A stretch of 64,000 bases of DNA. Origin: Symsagittifera roscoffensis (Eukaryota > Xenacoelomorpha > Acoela > Convolutidae). Shown here piece by piece: positions 13,001-25,000 of the stretch. Each line of letters begins with the position of its first letter. Position 1 is the first letter of the stretch. The position numbers and the translations under genes are program-made. The stretch is from NCBI RefSeq assembly GCF_963678635.1, contig NC_087068.1, forward strand, positions 19,331,789-19,395,788, in the 5' to 3' direction. Below the pieces are notes generated by a model. That model did no database searches. It saw only the letters and a list, made by a program, of their open reading frames with translations, and had not been told where the DNA came from.

Positions 13001-16000
13001 TGTTCTACAAATTCAAAAGTTGAAGATTTTTGTTAAGTTTCCTTGCGTTCATCACTCTTTTCCAAGTTTCAGTTTGCTATGTTTTCCAGATTTCCAATAA
13101 GATCGAAAAGTTACCTAGCAATCTAGCTTTCTCAAATTGGATTAATTTTATCAAAAAAGTGTCAAACATAATTTTTTCTAGAAATTCGAAGAGCTATAAG
13201 GCTATCTTTTTTTTTCTTTGAAACTCGAAAGTTTTCAGAAAACAAGTCAGTTTTTTCGAGTATCTTGCGTTCATTGACTCTTTAAGATTAAAAGAAAGTA
13301 GTGAGTACTCTTACATAAGTCTTGCTGATTTATTTTTTCAGGAAAAAGTCTTAGAAGTTGTTCACGCTCAATTTTGATTTTTCGCGGTTTGACTTGTGAT
13401 TTCGTTTTAATTTTAGTGCATTTCTGTTGTAAAAAGGAAGGCAAACTCCACTATGGAAGAAAAAGTCTTGAAATTTGTTCAGGCTCAAATTTACTTTTTC
13501 GCAATTTGAATTTGATTTCTTTTTAAATTCAGTTCATTTCCTTTGTTGAAAGGAAGGCAAACTCCACTATCGAACAGCAGAAGTGTAAAGGTCACGATTA
13601 ACATAATCGACTTCGTTTTGAATGTGGATTTTAGTTTTCAAATTTCCCATCGAAATGAAAAAGTTATCTATTGATTTTCAAATGGGCTGGGTTTAACAAA
13701 AACGCAGCATTCATAAAAGATTCGTGAAATTCAAAGAGCTGCAAGGTGATTTATTTTTTTCTTACTTAAAATCGCAAGCTGAAAAGTTTTGGTCTCATGG
13801 AGTTCATTGAGAGCTCTGCTGCACCTCTGTGTCATTCTCAGAATTAGTGAGGTTGAACATGTTTGAATCTTCCTTATTTTGTTGTTTTTAGGCCCATCAG
13901 CCAGCTACTGCATGTGATCTGCAGCCTCCCGCTCAGTGGGTGGTCCGGGAAACATCCCGGAGAACCTCAACTCAATTCGATTGGATCCAATCTTAGTCTC
14001 GTAGACTGTGGTGCTGTGAGTTCTCTCATACGCCTTAAACATCTTTTTGGGCCCCTGTGTCCGTCAGAAGCCCTTGATAGCGGCTGTGAACTGGGGGCAG
14101 ATAAAGCAGCAGCAGTTATGGACTCGAACTGTGTTTATTTCGAAGAAGACAACGAAGAGCAAACAAAGAGCGAAAGTGGCCACAGCAGTGCAAGAAGGAG
14201 AAAGACAACAATAGCTGCTTACGAGAAAGATCAAAAGGAAATGCCAACTGGCAAAGACATGCTCAAGTTAGTCATTATGGCATTAAAGTCATCCGAGTAC
14301 CGTGCAGAAGTTACGCCATGAAATATGTTTTTTTTTGGTTTTGTTATGACCATCAGTTTATCAAAACTTTTCGTTCTCAAAAATATTTTTGTTTCTCAGA
14401 ACCATGTTTCTCAGAACCATGTAATTCTCATCATGCACTATTTAATATTTTTTCTGCTTTGAAATTCACACATTTTTCGCAGCCCTCTTACGTTGTTTTT
14501 GTAGGCTAAGGGTTTCGATGTCATCATATAATAATTCTCGTTTATTTTAAGAAGCTTATAAAAATTTCCGTTCATTTTGTAGGTACATGAAACCAGGCAC
14601 TCGAGTTGTGCGAGGTCCAGACTGGAAGTGGGAGGAACAGGATCAGCCGTTCGGGGAAGGAACTGTGGTAGAGGGAGTGAGTTCAAACGGATGGCTCAAA
14701 GTCAGATGGGGACCACCTCCAGCAGCTTCGCGATCTTCAGGACCAACATCAGCTCAATCGTTTTCATTCCCAGACGATGCAATGACGACGCAGCAACTAA
14801 TGGAGCCAGTGATGCTGTTGGAAAGGGTAGGAGGAGGTTCTGGAAATGGAACTGCACTCCTGGCCGCGGAAAAGAAAGTGAACTCATACAGGATGGGAAA
14901 AGACAATATGTATGACTTGATGATCTCGCCATCATACTGGCGTAACTTATGCGGACTGAACGCCTCTGATAGGACAGGAGCTTCAAAAGCTGAAGTATCC
15001 TCTAAGTTGAAAGCGAATGAATTTGACTCGAAATGTGTTGGCAGGAATCCAGCGGAGAAGATAGTGTCCGCTTTTGAGACTTGTATAGCGGCCTGGACAT
15101 TGGACTTATGTGCATCTAGAGCACCATCAAAATCTGGCGCCATCAGCGAGTGTTGTTCGAGGAATATAGTAAATTTGCTCATTTATGCTCTGCGACAAAT
15201 TGTCTGCGAGAAAGATGATGTCGCGAATTCAACTGAAAAAGTGAACGACAAAACAAATCATGAAATGAACCGAACCGACCCTTTGAATTTGCTACACATT
15301 CTGTTCTCATTCAACACGCGCATTAGCAGAAAATTCGGAGGCAGAGTCATCCCTGTTCTGCTCCAACTTATTTCCACTGATGCAGAAAAATTCTCAACGG
15401 GGTATAAAATACGTGCAATCAAAACGTTGAAAACTATTTGCATAGATAACCATACCTCTGAGAACGCTTCTTGTGACTCAAAATTGATCGACGAAATTGT
15501 ATCAATGATCAAATCATATGTCGGAAAAGTATCTGAGCAGCAAGCCGAAATGGGAGCTAAAGTTTCCTCGACCGACTCGAAAATCAAACCCAGTGATTCG
15601 GCAACTCCTGCAAGTGCCGTGTGTGATCAGCTCATAGAACTCCTGATCTCGATTCAGAATTGCAACGAAACAAGCAGGCAAGTCATCAATGAGCTCGTTC
15701 TGAACAGTCTTCAGAAAATACTAGCCTTCTTTTCACTCCCTCAGGAAAGCGAAGGAAACTTGGACGAAGAGGGAAGTCTGAGAAGGAGTTCCACTGTGAG
15801 TTTTAGATCCAGTTTTGACGATCCGGCAGAAGAGTCGCAGTTCCTCGAAATGGTAGCATTTCTGTCCCTCATTCTGGGCCAAAGTGACCCTAGACCTCAA
15901 CTGGGTTCCCAAGTTACTGATGCTGAATTGGGTCAATGTGAGGTGACTGCCGTTACGCAATCGGGATACCTGATCAGCCGTTCCAGCGATGGCGTTATGA

Positions 16001-19000
16001 GCACGTGTAAAAGTGGAGATATTCAGAAGACACCTCCTCTATTTAATCTGCCCAGTCTCTGTTCATCTCAAAATGCGCTGTTGCTCTTGAACAACCTGTT
16101 TGCGCTCTCTGTTTTCCAAGGACGCAATGTGTCCGAAGCGCCTAACAATGACGGAAAAGTAAACAGATATGATGTCCTAGCCACGCAAGTGGAATCGATG
16201 CTAATCAATATGTTGCGCCTTGTTTCAAAAGACAAAGAAGTACTGAAGTCTATTCTACTTTTAAATGGTGGTGAAAGCTCAGGCGAGACAACTTGTGGGA
16301 TTGATTTTAAGCGAATGTTGCAAACAGCAACCAAACCATCTCCGTTAAAGCAAATTTTCGACATCGATCAAGTGCAAAATGCCATCGGACTGACTACCCA
16401 TTTTCTGTTGAATCCAGTTGAGATTCCTCTCAAATCAGAAAGGGAACCGTATGGGTCATCTGAAGCTGACTCAGCTGGGCCGTCAGATCCGCATCTAGAC
16501 GCGATGGAGGAGTTCCTCCAAGAGTTAGAGACCGAAACCCCCTCATCTGGAATAGGAACTATGGCACCTTCCACTTCAAACCTGAGAGATAGCAGATCAT
16601 CTCATCCCTGGTTGCCCTCTATGTCTAGCGAGGGTTTCGGAGTGGAACAGCTGATGCCGAGAGCTAAATTGAGTAACAGGAGAGTTGAGACTGCAGTATC
16701 GCCACCATCTCCAGTACATGAAATAGAAACGCTAGTCGCACAGGGAATAGAAATGGGATTCGAACGATCGCACGTGGAATTGGCTGTTCATTCGCTGACT
16801 CAAGCAAGTAGTATTGAGGGATATCGACCGCGTATTGAAGCAGTGGTTAGTTGGCTGGTGGAAAATCCTAGAGAGCCAGGAAATCAGGCGAATGACGAGG
16901 TAGAAGTGAGCTCAGATGCTTCCACCATGCAGATTGGCGACGTCGATAGATTGAACTCTACTGAAGAGGAGATAGACAGCTTGGTAGAGAGAATGAGCGA
17001 GACACTGCAAAGGACTACCAATTTGACAGAAATATTCACAGAACTGAGAGAGACCTTAAGGAACCAGTCGCTGGGTTCTACTGACGCAGTAGCTGGTACC
17101 GACTGGAATAGCGATGACGATTCGTCTGTCAATTCGTCTGACGAAGCAAGTGTATCTTTAGAGGCAAATGCAACAGAACAAGACCAAACAGCAAGCCTGG
17201 AAACAGAAAGAGAAACTGAGAGATCTGTTTGTTCTCCTCTTGTGTGCACTCCAAACAGTGAATCAATAGCTTCAGCAGATCCAAGTCAGATATCTCCTCC
17301 ACAACAAGGAAGCTCACACGAGAACAGTGCTGGATTCAAGACGAGACAGGACTTCGTGACTAATGGAGACTACGCTATTTATGTTAGGGAGCATATACAA
17401 GTAGGCATGCAGGTCAAATGCTGTAAGACTTTCGAAGAAGTATATGAAGGCGATGTTGGCACTGCTGTTAAACTGGACAGAGACGGACTTCATGAGTTGA
17501 ACGTAAATGTGGACTGGAAACAAAAAGGTGGAAATTATTGGGTACGATACATACACGTTGAACTGCTGGGATTTCCACCATCAGAACAAGAACCACAGTC
17601 GGAATCGATTCAGTCATTGGGAAGAGGTCTTCGAAAGGGGAATGCTAGTGTCCCATCTGTTTCCCCTATGAGTGGTGGAGCGCAAGCAGCTTCCATTGTT
17701 ATGGACTCCTGTGGTGAGAGGGCGGTTCATTCCGAGATAGTTTCCTCCGAAGTGGCTTTCAAGATCGGCCAACTCGTGAGAGTAAAACCGACAGTGGACA
17801 GACCTAGATATAAATGGGGTAATGTAAAACGGGGCTCTGTAGGGGTTGTAGCAGGTATCAAGAAGGGAGATGTCATTGTTGATTTCCCCGAACAGCCCAG
17901 ATGGCATGGTCTAATGAAAGAATTGGAACCTGTGTCTAATGATGAGAACGGTTTGAATGGGAGTGATAACGTCAGAAGCAGGCCTTCAAACTCATGCTTG
18001 TGTTGTGCGTCTTCTGGAAGTAATACGACAGCTGGAGGTGGAAACGAAACAGCTCTCATTGATGCCTTGAGGTTGCCATGTTCACAATGTCCTTGCCATA
18101 AAGATACTGGAAGTTCAAACAGCGATGGAAGTACAAGTGTGGTGGACCCGCTGGGTTCTCTTCGCAAATTCCTTGCTCCAACAGCTTCGAGTGCATGTGC
18201 AGAAAAGGCTTCGAAAGAAACAGTTGGCTCTCAAAATGACAGAAGAAAGACAACTAATGGAGGTCTGATTAGTGATTGGAAGCAGTGCATACGCTGCGTA
18301 AAGGTAGTTTATATGCCTTAAAGTAACCTCAAAATGAAATATTCCCTTTCATTCTAGTTTGAGTTAGAATTTTAAACTTCTTTTGAAGGTGAGCAGCAAA
18401 CCAGACATGGCCATGAACATGTTCTCATCAGATAGAAAACAGTTTTGGCAGAGTAGTGGTCAACAAGGAAACCATTGGATTCTACTGGAGATGAAACCAG
18501 ACATTTTGCTGCATAGGTTGAGCATCGAGTGTGACTTTGAGGCATCTTCCAGTTACAGACCAAAAGTTGTGGTGGTAAGAAAACGAATTCATGAAGACAT
18601 TTATACATGAGCAGAGGGATATTAATACATCCTAATTTATTACATGGAAAGTTAGTATGGTTGCCTTCAGCTTATTAAAATCCAAATTATTACATGCAAA
18701 AATGAGTTTTTGTGCATTTAAAGGCTGCCGTATCTTTGCTGCTTTCTTGCTCGTTTGCTAAGCTGCAGCTTTGCCTCTGTGTAAATGTTTTTGAAGCTGT
18801 CAAGCTGATCGCGGTTCCATTGCGTTCGTTCCAGAGAATTTAAAAAGGGAAAAATCAAGCAGAAAACGAACGTGAGTTTTATTAGGTGCTCAATGAGCGA
18901 AATGAAACAAAAATTGGTTTTTTCTTTGCTGAAAGGAAAAATTCGCGGTTGACTTCAGATTTTTTTTTTCAATTCAGTTCAAATGAATTTGCTAAAAAGT

Positions 19001-22000
19001 AGGCAAATTATGCTGTGCGATAACGAAAGAAAAGTGGTGCCAAGAAACGAGATTCACTAGTTTTGAAAGTGAATTTGAATTCAGAAAAAAATCTGTTTGT
19101 CCAGTGTTCTGAAAGTGAGTTGGGTTTTCTCAAAAAGGAGTATATCTTGAAAGATGCTTGAAGTTGAACAAGCTGTAAGGTGATTTGTGTTTTTCTTTGA
19201 ATCAAATCGGAATATTGACTTTTTCGGGCTTAACAAATTTTACAACATCACTGAATAGTTTGCTGATTTTACTTTATTAGCATATGAAGTTCGTGGTATC
19301 AATTTGCCCCGTTTAGCGTGGAGATAACGTTCGTGCTATAGATAAAAAAAAATCATTGGTTCGAATTCGACCAGGACCTGTTTTTTTGCAATCGAAAAAT
19401 TTTCCGTGTGATAAACTGTTCACCTGACTTTTGTTTGTGTCTGTTTTCGCCTTTGTTACCACAACCCGGAATTTGCTTGTGACTTAAGCTTTTTTCACTG
19501 TCATTCGAAAAAAAAAATTTCTATTCAATTTATTCCGAGTTGCAAGAAGTTTTGCTAAAGTTGTTGTGATTTTTAGCTTTTCTTTTGATTTCGGATTTTA
19601 GGAAGCTATTTTTGAAATTGTTTGTTTTTTCGGTTGATTCTTTGTTTTCAAGATGGTAATGATTGTGTTAACTTTTTGAAATTATGATTGTTTTTAATTT
19701 AAAAATTAAGTGAATGCCGGTGTTACGGCATGAAATGTTTTACCGTTTTACGTCCTCTTTGGCATATATTTCATTGGGCCCGTTTAATTTTGTCAAGTGA
19801 GCTTTTATGAATCATAAGTGTCAGAAATTGGCTTGACTAGATATTACTTTTTCTGAAATTATTTTGAAGTTCTCTGATGTTTTCTACTGTCTGATGTTTC
19901 TAACGCTCTATTTCCAGTTTGTTTTTGCAAGTGGTGGTAAGCTCTACTTTTCCTTAAGTAATTTTGAAATCAAGTTATTTGAAATTACTAAAACGCACTC
20001 TAGAAATGTTTTTGTTTGATTTGAATTTTTCTTCAAATAAAATTTAAGAAGAATTTATTGTGAGTCATTCATACTGAGCATTTTAAGTTCTTTTTGTAAG
20101 ATATTAATAAGCTCGGTAGATTTTCCTTTAATCAGATCATGTATCATCGCCTTAATTCTTCGATGTCAATGAACAAAATGAAGACCTTTATTTACCTGGT
20201 GTGGTTTTTGTTTTAGCCGAAAAAGTCGTATAAATATATTTTTTTCTCGCTTAAGTACGATCTCTCGCGGTTTGGCTTTCAAAGTAAAAAGAAAGCAGTT
20301 TCTAAGTTGATTTACTTATGCGGTTTCTCCAACTTTCTGCTGGCTCTGTTTATATATGTGCAGTTTGTTTTCTTATTTATTTCCAAGTTCGAAATCAATC
20401 TCTGCAAAATGGGTTATTGTCATCAAACTGTCCTTCATGATAGATTCTTGATATCAGAAGAGGTTAAAAGTTTTTTATTTGAAAGTTTTATAGACACTTT
20501 TCCTATTGAATTTTTCTTTGTCATATTATTTAGCTAAGTTGGCTTTATCTTATTAATAATTGTAAAAGAACGAAGTGATTTTTTCATATGGGTCTTGATG
20601 ATTTTTTTTTCGTTTGCGTTTCAAGAAAAAGTCTTAAATTGCTTCATAACTACACAAGTATATTCTTACATTTGAATGCAGTTAGGTATATATGCATTTC
20701 TGAGTTCAATTCGAAATATATGTTTTTAACTTTAAAATTATAAAGATTTTTATCCAGTCAGTGTTTTTTTTCTTCGTTTTCTTGCATTCATTGGCTCTCT
20801 TCCAACTGTATCTTGGCTTTGTTAATTTAATGCCAATAATGAACTTGGTGAATACCCTCAAGTTTAATTTAAAAAGTTCAAGTTCAAATAAATTAAGATA
20901 CATGTTTTTTTCTAATTCTTTTTTTTATGAAATTTCGACTTTCGATGAATGTGCACAGAATTATTACGCATGTGGTTATGATGCTCGCAATTAGCATGTG
21001 TAATCAAATCGTCACATACCTTCTCTTATAAGATCAAATCGGCACATATCAAATAGGCGTATACTTTCTCTTTCAAATAAGTTAAAATAGGCACATACTT
21101 TCTCTTTCAAAAAAATTACGATATTTTTTTTCTAGTTTTATTTTTTTTGTTAAATTTAAACTTTCGGTTAATAAACACAGAATTATTACGCATGTGATTA
21201 TGATGCTCGGAATTGGCATGTGTTATGAAATCGGCACAATACTTTCTCTTGTAAGATCAAATCGGCACATATCAATTAGGCACATACTTTCTCTTTCAAA
21301 TAAATTACGATTTTTTTTTCTAATTCTAAGTATATAAAATTTCATCTTTCGGTTAATATGCACAGAATTATTCCGCATTGGATTATGATGCTCGCAATTA
21401 GCATGTGTTACCAAATCGGTACATACATTCCCTTGTAAAGAGCTTGTCTAACAAAATCGTTGAATCAATTTTTCAAATCTGCACTTACTTCAACCACTAG
21501 ACATATTTTGATCATATCTGGTTATCAGATACCCGTTTTATTCAAATATTGTTTTTTACACAAGCCAAGCTTGTGTTATAGTTTGAACTCTTTTTTTCCA
21601 ACCTAAGTCGCAAATATTGTTGCGACATAATGTGTTCATTTTGATCAATAAGCAGCAATTAAGTACAGCCAATGCTAAGGACATTAACACAGACTCTTCT
21701 ATCACAAATAGCACTTTAGCTTCAAGGTATCATAAATCTGTAGCGTAGATGTAGGGAGGGAGACCAGCAGCAAAATAGGAGGGTTCGAACGTGGGCAGGG
21801 CCGGATGTTTTTAATGAACTTTTTCTCATACTCGCTAAAATGCGTCCGCTCTGTAAATTAAGGCATGTTGGTTGGTAAATTTCTTTTTTTTAAAAGACAG
21901 GTGCTGCCAATGCGTCATAATTGGCTTGCGTCACTTAAGACATTTTGTAGGCTCAAACTTTTACTCATTCAATTTTCCCCAGTAGCGTTATCGGTCATAT

Positions 22001-25000
22001 TTTGCTTGTGAATGCGAAGTGCAACTTCGCCTGTGTTTATGTTGGTTTTATTTTCACCAACCTCGTTTTTGAATAGTTTCGGTTTTAAAACTTGATGAGC
22101 ATAGTTCAAACTCTTTTTTTTTCATTTTTTGAGGAAACGTTTAAATTTGTTCAGGTTCATTTTTACGCGGTTTGACTTTTGATTTCTTTTCAAGTTCAGT
22201 TGATTTCTTTTGTTAAAGGAAGGCAATCGATCAGCTAAGTGTAAAAGTCGCGAGAAACGTGATCGAGTTCTAGTTTCGTACTGGAAATTCATGCTCAGAT
22301 TTCTCAGCGAAATAGACTTTTTTCTTATTGATCTCTAGTTTTTGTTAATTTTATCAAAAAAATTGCAATTATTAATTGTTGAAGAACTTCAAAAAGTTTT
22401 AAGGACATGTATTTTTTCTTTGAAATTGGAGCTTTTCACAAAAATTAAGTCTTTAGTTTTCTGTTTATTTGCGTTCATTCACTCTTCTCCAACTGTCTTT
22501 TGGCTATGTTTTCCATTTTCTTTGATTTTTTCTTTGAATCGTGGTGAAAAGTTTGATTGACTATTTATATCGAAAAATGATTTTGTTTATCAGATTTCCC
22601 AGCGAAAGAAAAATGCCTTATTGAACCAGTTTGCTCAAATTAGGTTAATTTTATCAAAAAAGTGTCAATCATAAATTGTTTAGAAGCTTTATGGGCATCT
22701 ATTATTTTTAATGTCAAAAATTACAACGTTTTTTTTTTCAAGTCATGGCTTTTTGTTCATTTCTGAAGTTTTTTAACCATTCCAAAATTATATTGAATTC
22801 TTTTGCGCGATTTGGCAGTGTAGATTGGCTACTCAAAATATTGGCAAAAAAGTTTGTTTTTATAGTCGACTGTTTGTGAACGATGCAGTGATAAATGTGG
22901 TAATTTGAGTAATTTGCGCATGTAATCTTATCTATAGGTGAGTGTGGGTAACGAGTCTTCGAGTGCAGAAAGAATGCAGGTTGCGAGACAGGTCAATCTG
23001 AACGACAGTGACAGCAGAGAGGTTCTCCTGCTAGCCGATGTAGCCAGCTATTATCGCTATGTCCGAGTGGCCATCACTGAATGCGCGAGCAGTGGCATGG
23101 ACTGCAGAGTACACGGTCTGCGATTCATCGGCAGGATCAGAAACAGTCGAGGTAGTGACAGAGAAGATAACGGAGCATGCTACCCTTTCTTGGCCGCGGA
23201 CACTTCGATCACTGAAGATGATGACGAGGATCATTGTCCTAGCAGTGCGTCGGAGGACCCGACTGCCGATGTTATTGGTGACTCGGTCGACAAATTCAAG
23301 TGCACTGTGTATACATGGGGCTTAAACGACAAGGGGCAATTGGGAATGCCGGGCGAACTGAAAGTGAAGTACCCAGCATTTAACCCGTCGTTGAGCAGGC
23401 TGGACGTCATGCAAATAGTGGGAGGATCAAAGAGTCTTTTTGTTGTAACTCGTGATGGAAAACTGTATGCAAGTGGAGACTCTTCTAATGGAAGACTTGG
23501 GTTGGGAGACATCCTCGAAGGTCAATTGGTGACCTCCCCGACTCTTGTGAGCTCAGTCACTAATCACGTGATTAAAAAGGTTGCAGTGAGCTGTGGAGGT
23601 AAACACAGTCTAGCTTTGACAAGCGAGGGCAACGTGTTTTCATGGGGAGACAATACAGATGGCAAATTGGGCCATAATAATCGAGTGAGTTGCTACACCC
23701 CCAAATTAATCGAGGCGTTCTGGGGCGAGAGGATCAAGGATATATGTTGTGGCAGTGGACACAGTGCGGCCATCAATGTGCAGGGAGCCCTGTACACCTG
23801 GGGTCTGGGTGAATACGGGAGATTGGGACATGGAGCAACCACTCAGTCAATTCTGAAGCCAAAGAAAGTACAGTTCCTACAACATTGCAGAGTCGCACAG
23901 GTTGGAGCTGGCCCTTATGTTTTGGCTACGAAAAATTGCGCCAATTTTTTAAAAAAAAAACGTGGATTATTCTCAAAACTTTGTATTTTTCTTTTGAGGT
24001 ATTAAAATTTTTTTCAGAGTCAATGAACGCAGTGAACACTTATATAGGCCGTGATGATCTTTTAAAGTTTTTTACAGGAAAAAGTTTTGAATTTTGTTCG
24101 CGATTTGATTCTTGTGCTTTTAGTTCTGATCTATTTTCATGTTCAGTTTATTTCTTTTTTTTTATTAAAAGAAAGGCACACTCCCCTATCGAACAGCAGA
24201 AGTGTTAAGTTCTCAAAAAATGTGATTGACTTCTTGTTTCGAAAGTCGATTTTTTTTAGATTTCCAGCGGAATAAAAAAATTACCTATTGACCCAGTTTT
24301 CTCAATTTATCCAAAATATGTCAATCATGAGTTTTTCTTGAAATTCAAGAGCTTGAAAGCCATAGTTTTTCTCTGAAATTCGACGTTTTTCAAAAAAAAA
24401 TCAAGTCAGTATTTTTTTCTGTTTCTTTGCTTTCTTTTCTAATTGTATATTGGTTATGTTCTCATTTAATGAAGGAAAAGAATTCCTCTCATGTAGATTG
24501 TGAGGTTTTTGTCAGAAAGAAAAACACTTAAATTTGCTCAATCTGTATTTTTTTCGGGTTTGACTTCGATTCCTTTTAGTGAGCTTATAATACTGTAACG
24601 GCTGGTGCATATTTCAGTTTTTTAGGGACTTTTTATACCCCTTGAAGATATTGACACCATGAGGTCAAATTTAATCAGATATTTAACTTGCGGTCATTTT
24701 TTGTAAAAGCTTGAAAGTTAGAACTTCGTGAATTTGCTGGATAAACATATGCGGAATTTGGTATACTTTATATGATGCTCATCTGGTAAGTGCAATGTAT
24801 TTGAGTGCAGCGACAATTGAAATTTCACAGCGCTGAAAATATTTCAAAACGAATGAAAGCAAGCTAGTTGGTCCCAGAGTTTCCGTTCTAAAACGCAAAT
24901 TTTTTTTCACTTGCGAGCGCAGTGTAATAATACGACTATAACTTTTTTCCAACCTAAGTCGCAAGTTTTGTTACCAGTTTCATTGGTATTTGACGTCCTA

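Larger units (their letters stand above)
8569..13891. repeat. Intron 7 (5.3 kb), filled with composite elements and MITE copies
   Basis: In order: composite elements with tRNA-like cassettes at about 9128-9502, 9660-10186 and 10598-11275 (separate entries), a MITE copy truncated at 10295-10590, and T-rich unassigned DNA at 11300-12500. A composite tail (GCGAAGCTCAGCTTCACC) follows at about 12497-12525. Then a cluster of MITE-family copies runs through 12530-13795, with complete ends at 12688-13065 and new starts near 13284 and 13450. A degenerate composite tail (GAGCTCTGCTGCACCTCTGTG) ends about 60 nt before exon 8. No coding exon was found in it. Confidence 0.6.
18575..22937. repeat. Intron 10 (4.4 kb), repeat mosaic
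   Basis: A composite tail (GCTGCAGCTTTGCCTCTGTG) lies near 18762-18785. A degenerate MITE copy runs about 18880-19230. A composite element with a fourth tRNA-like type runs about 19235-19950 (A-box-like TTAGCGTGGAGATAACG near 19313, B-box-like GGTTCGAATTCGACC near 19358). MITE copies lie at 20165-20540 and 20575-20830. A tandem array lies at 20955-21440, a composite at 21552-22040 and MITE copies at 22085-22520 and 22570-22740. No coding exon was found. Confidence 0.55.

Noticed and set aside
14754-18253. Many minus-strand open frames opposite exon 9
   Set aside because: Shadow frames of a 3.7-kb coding exon with a continuous, homologous + strand reading.
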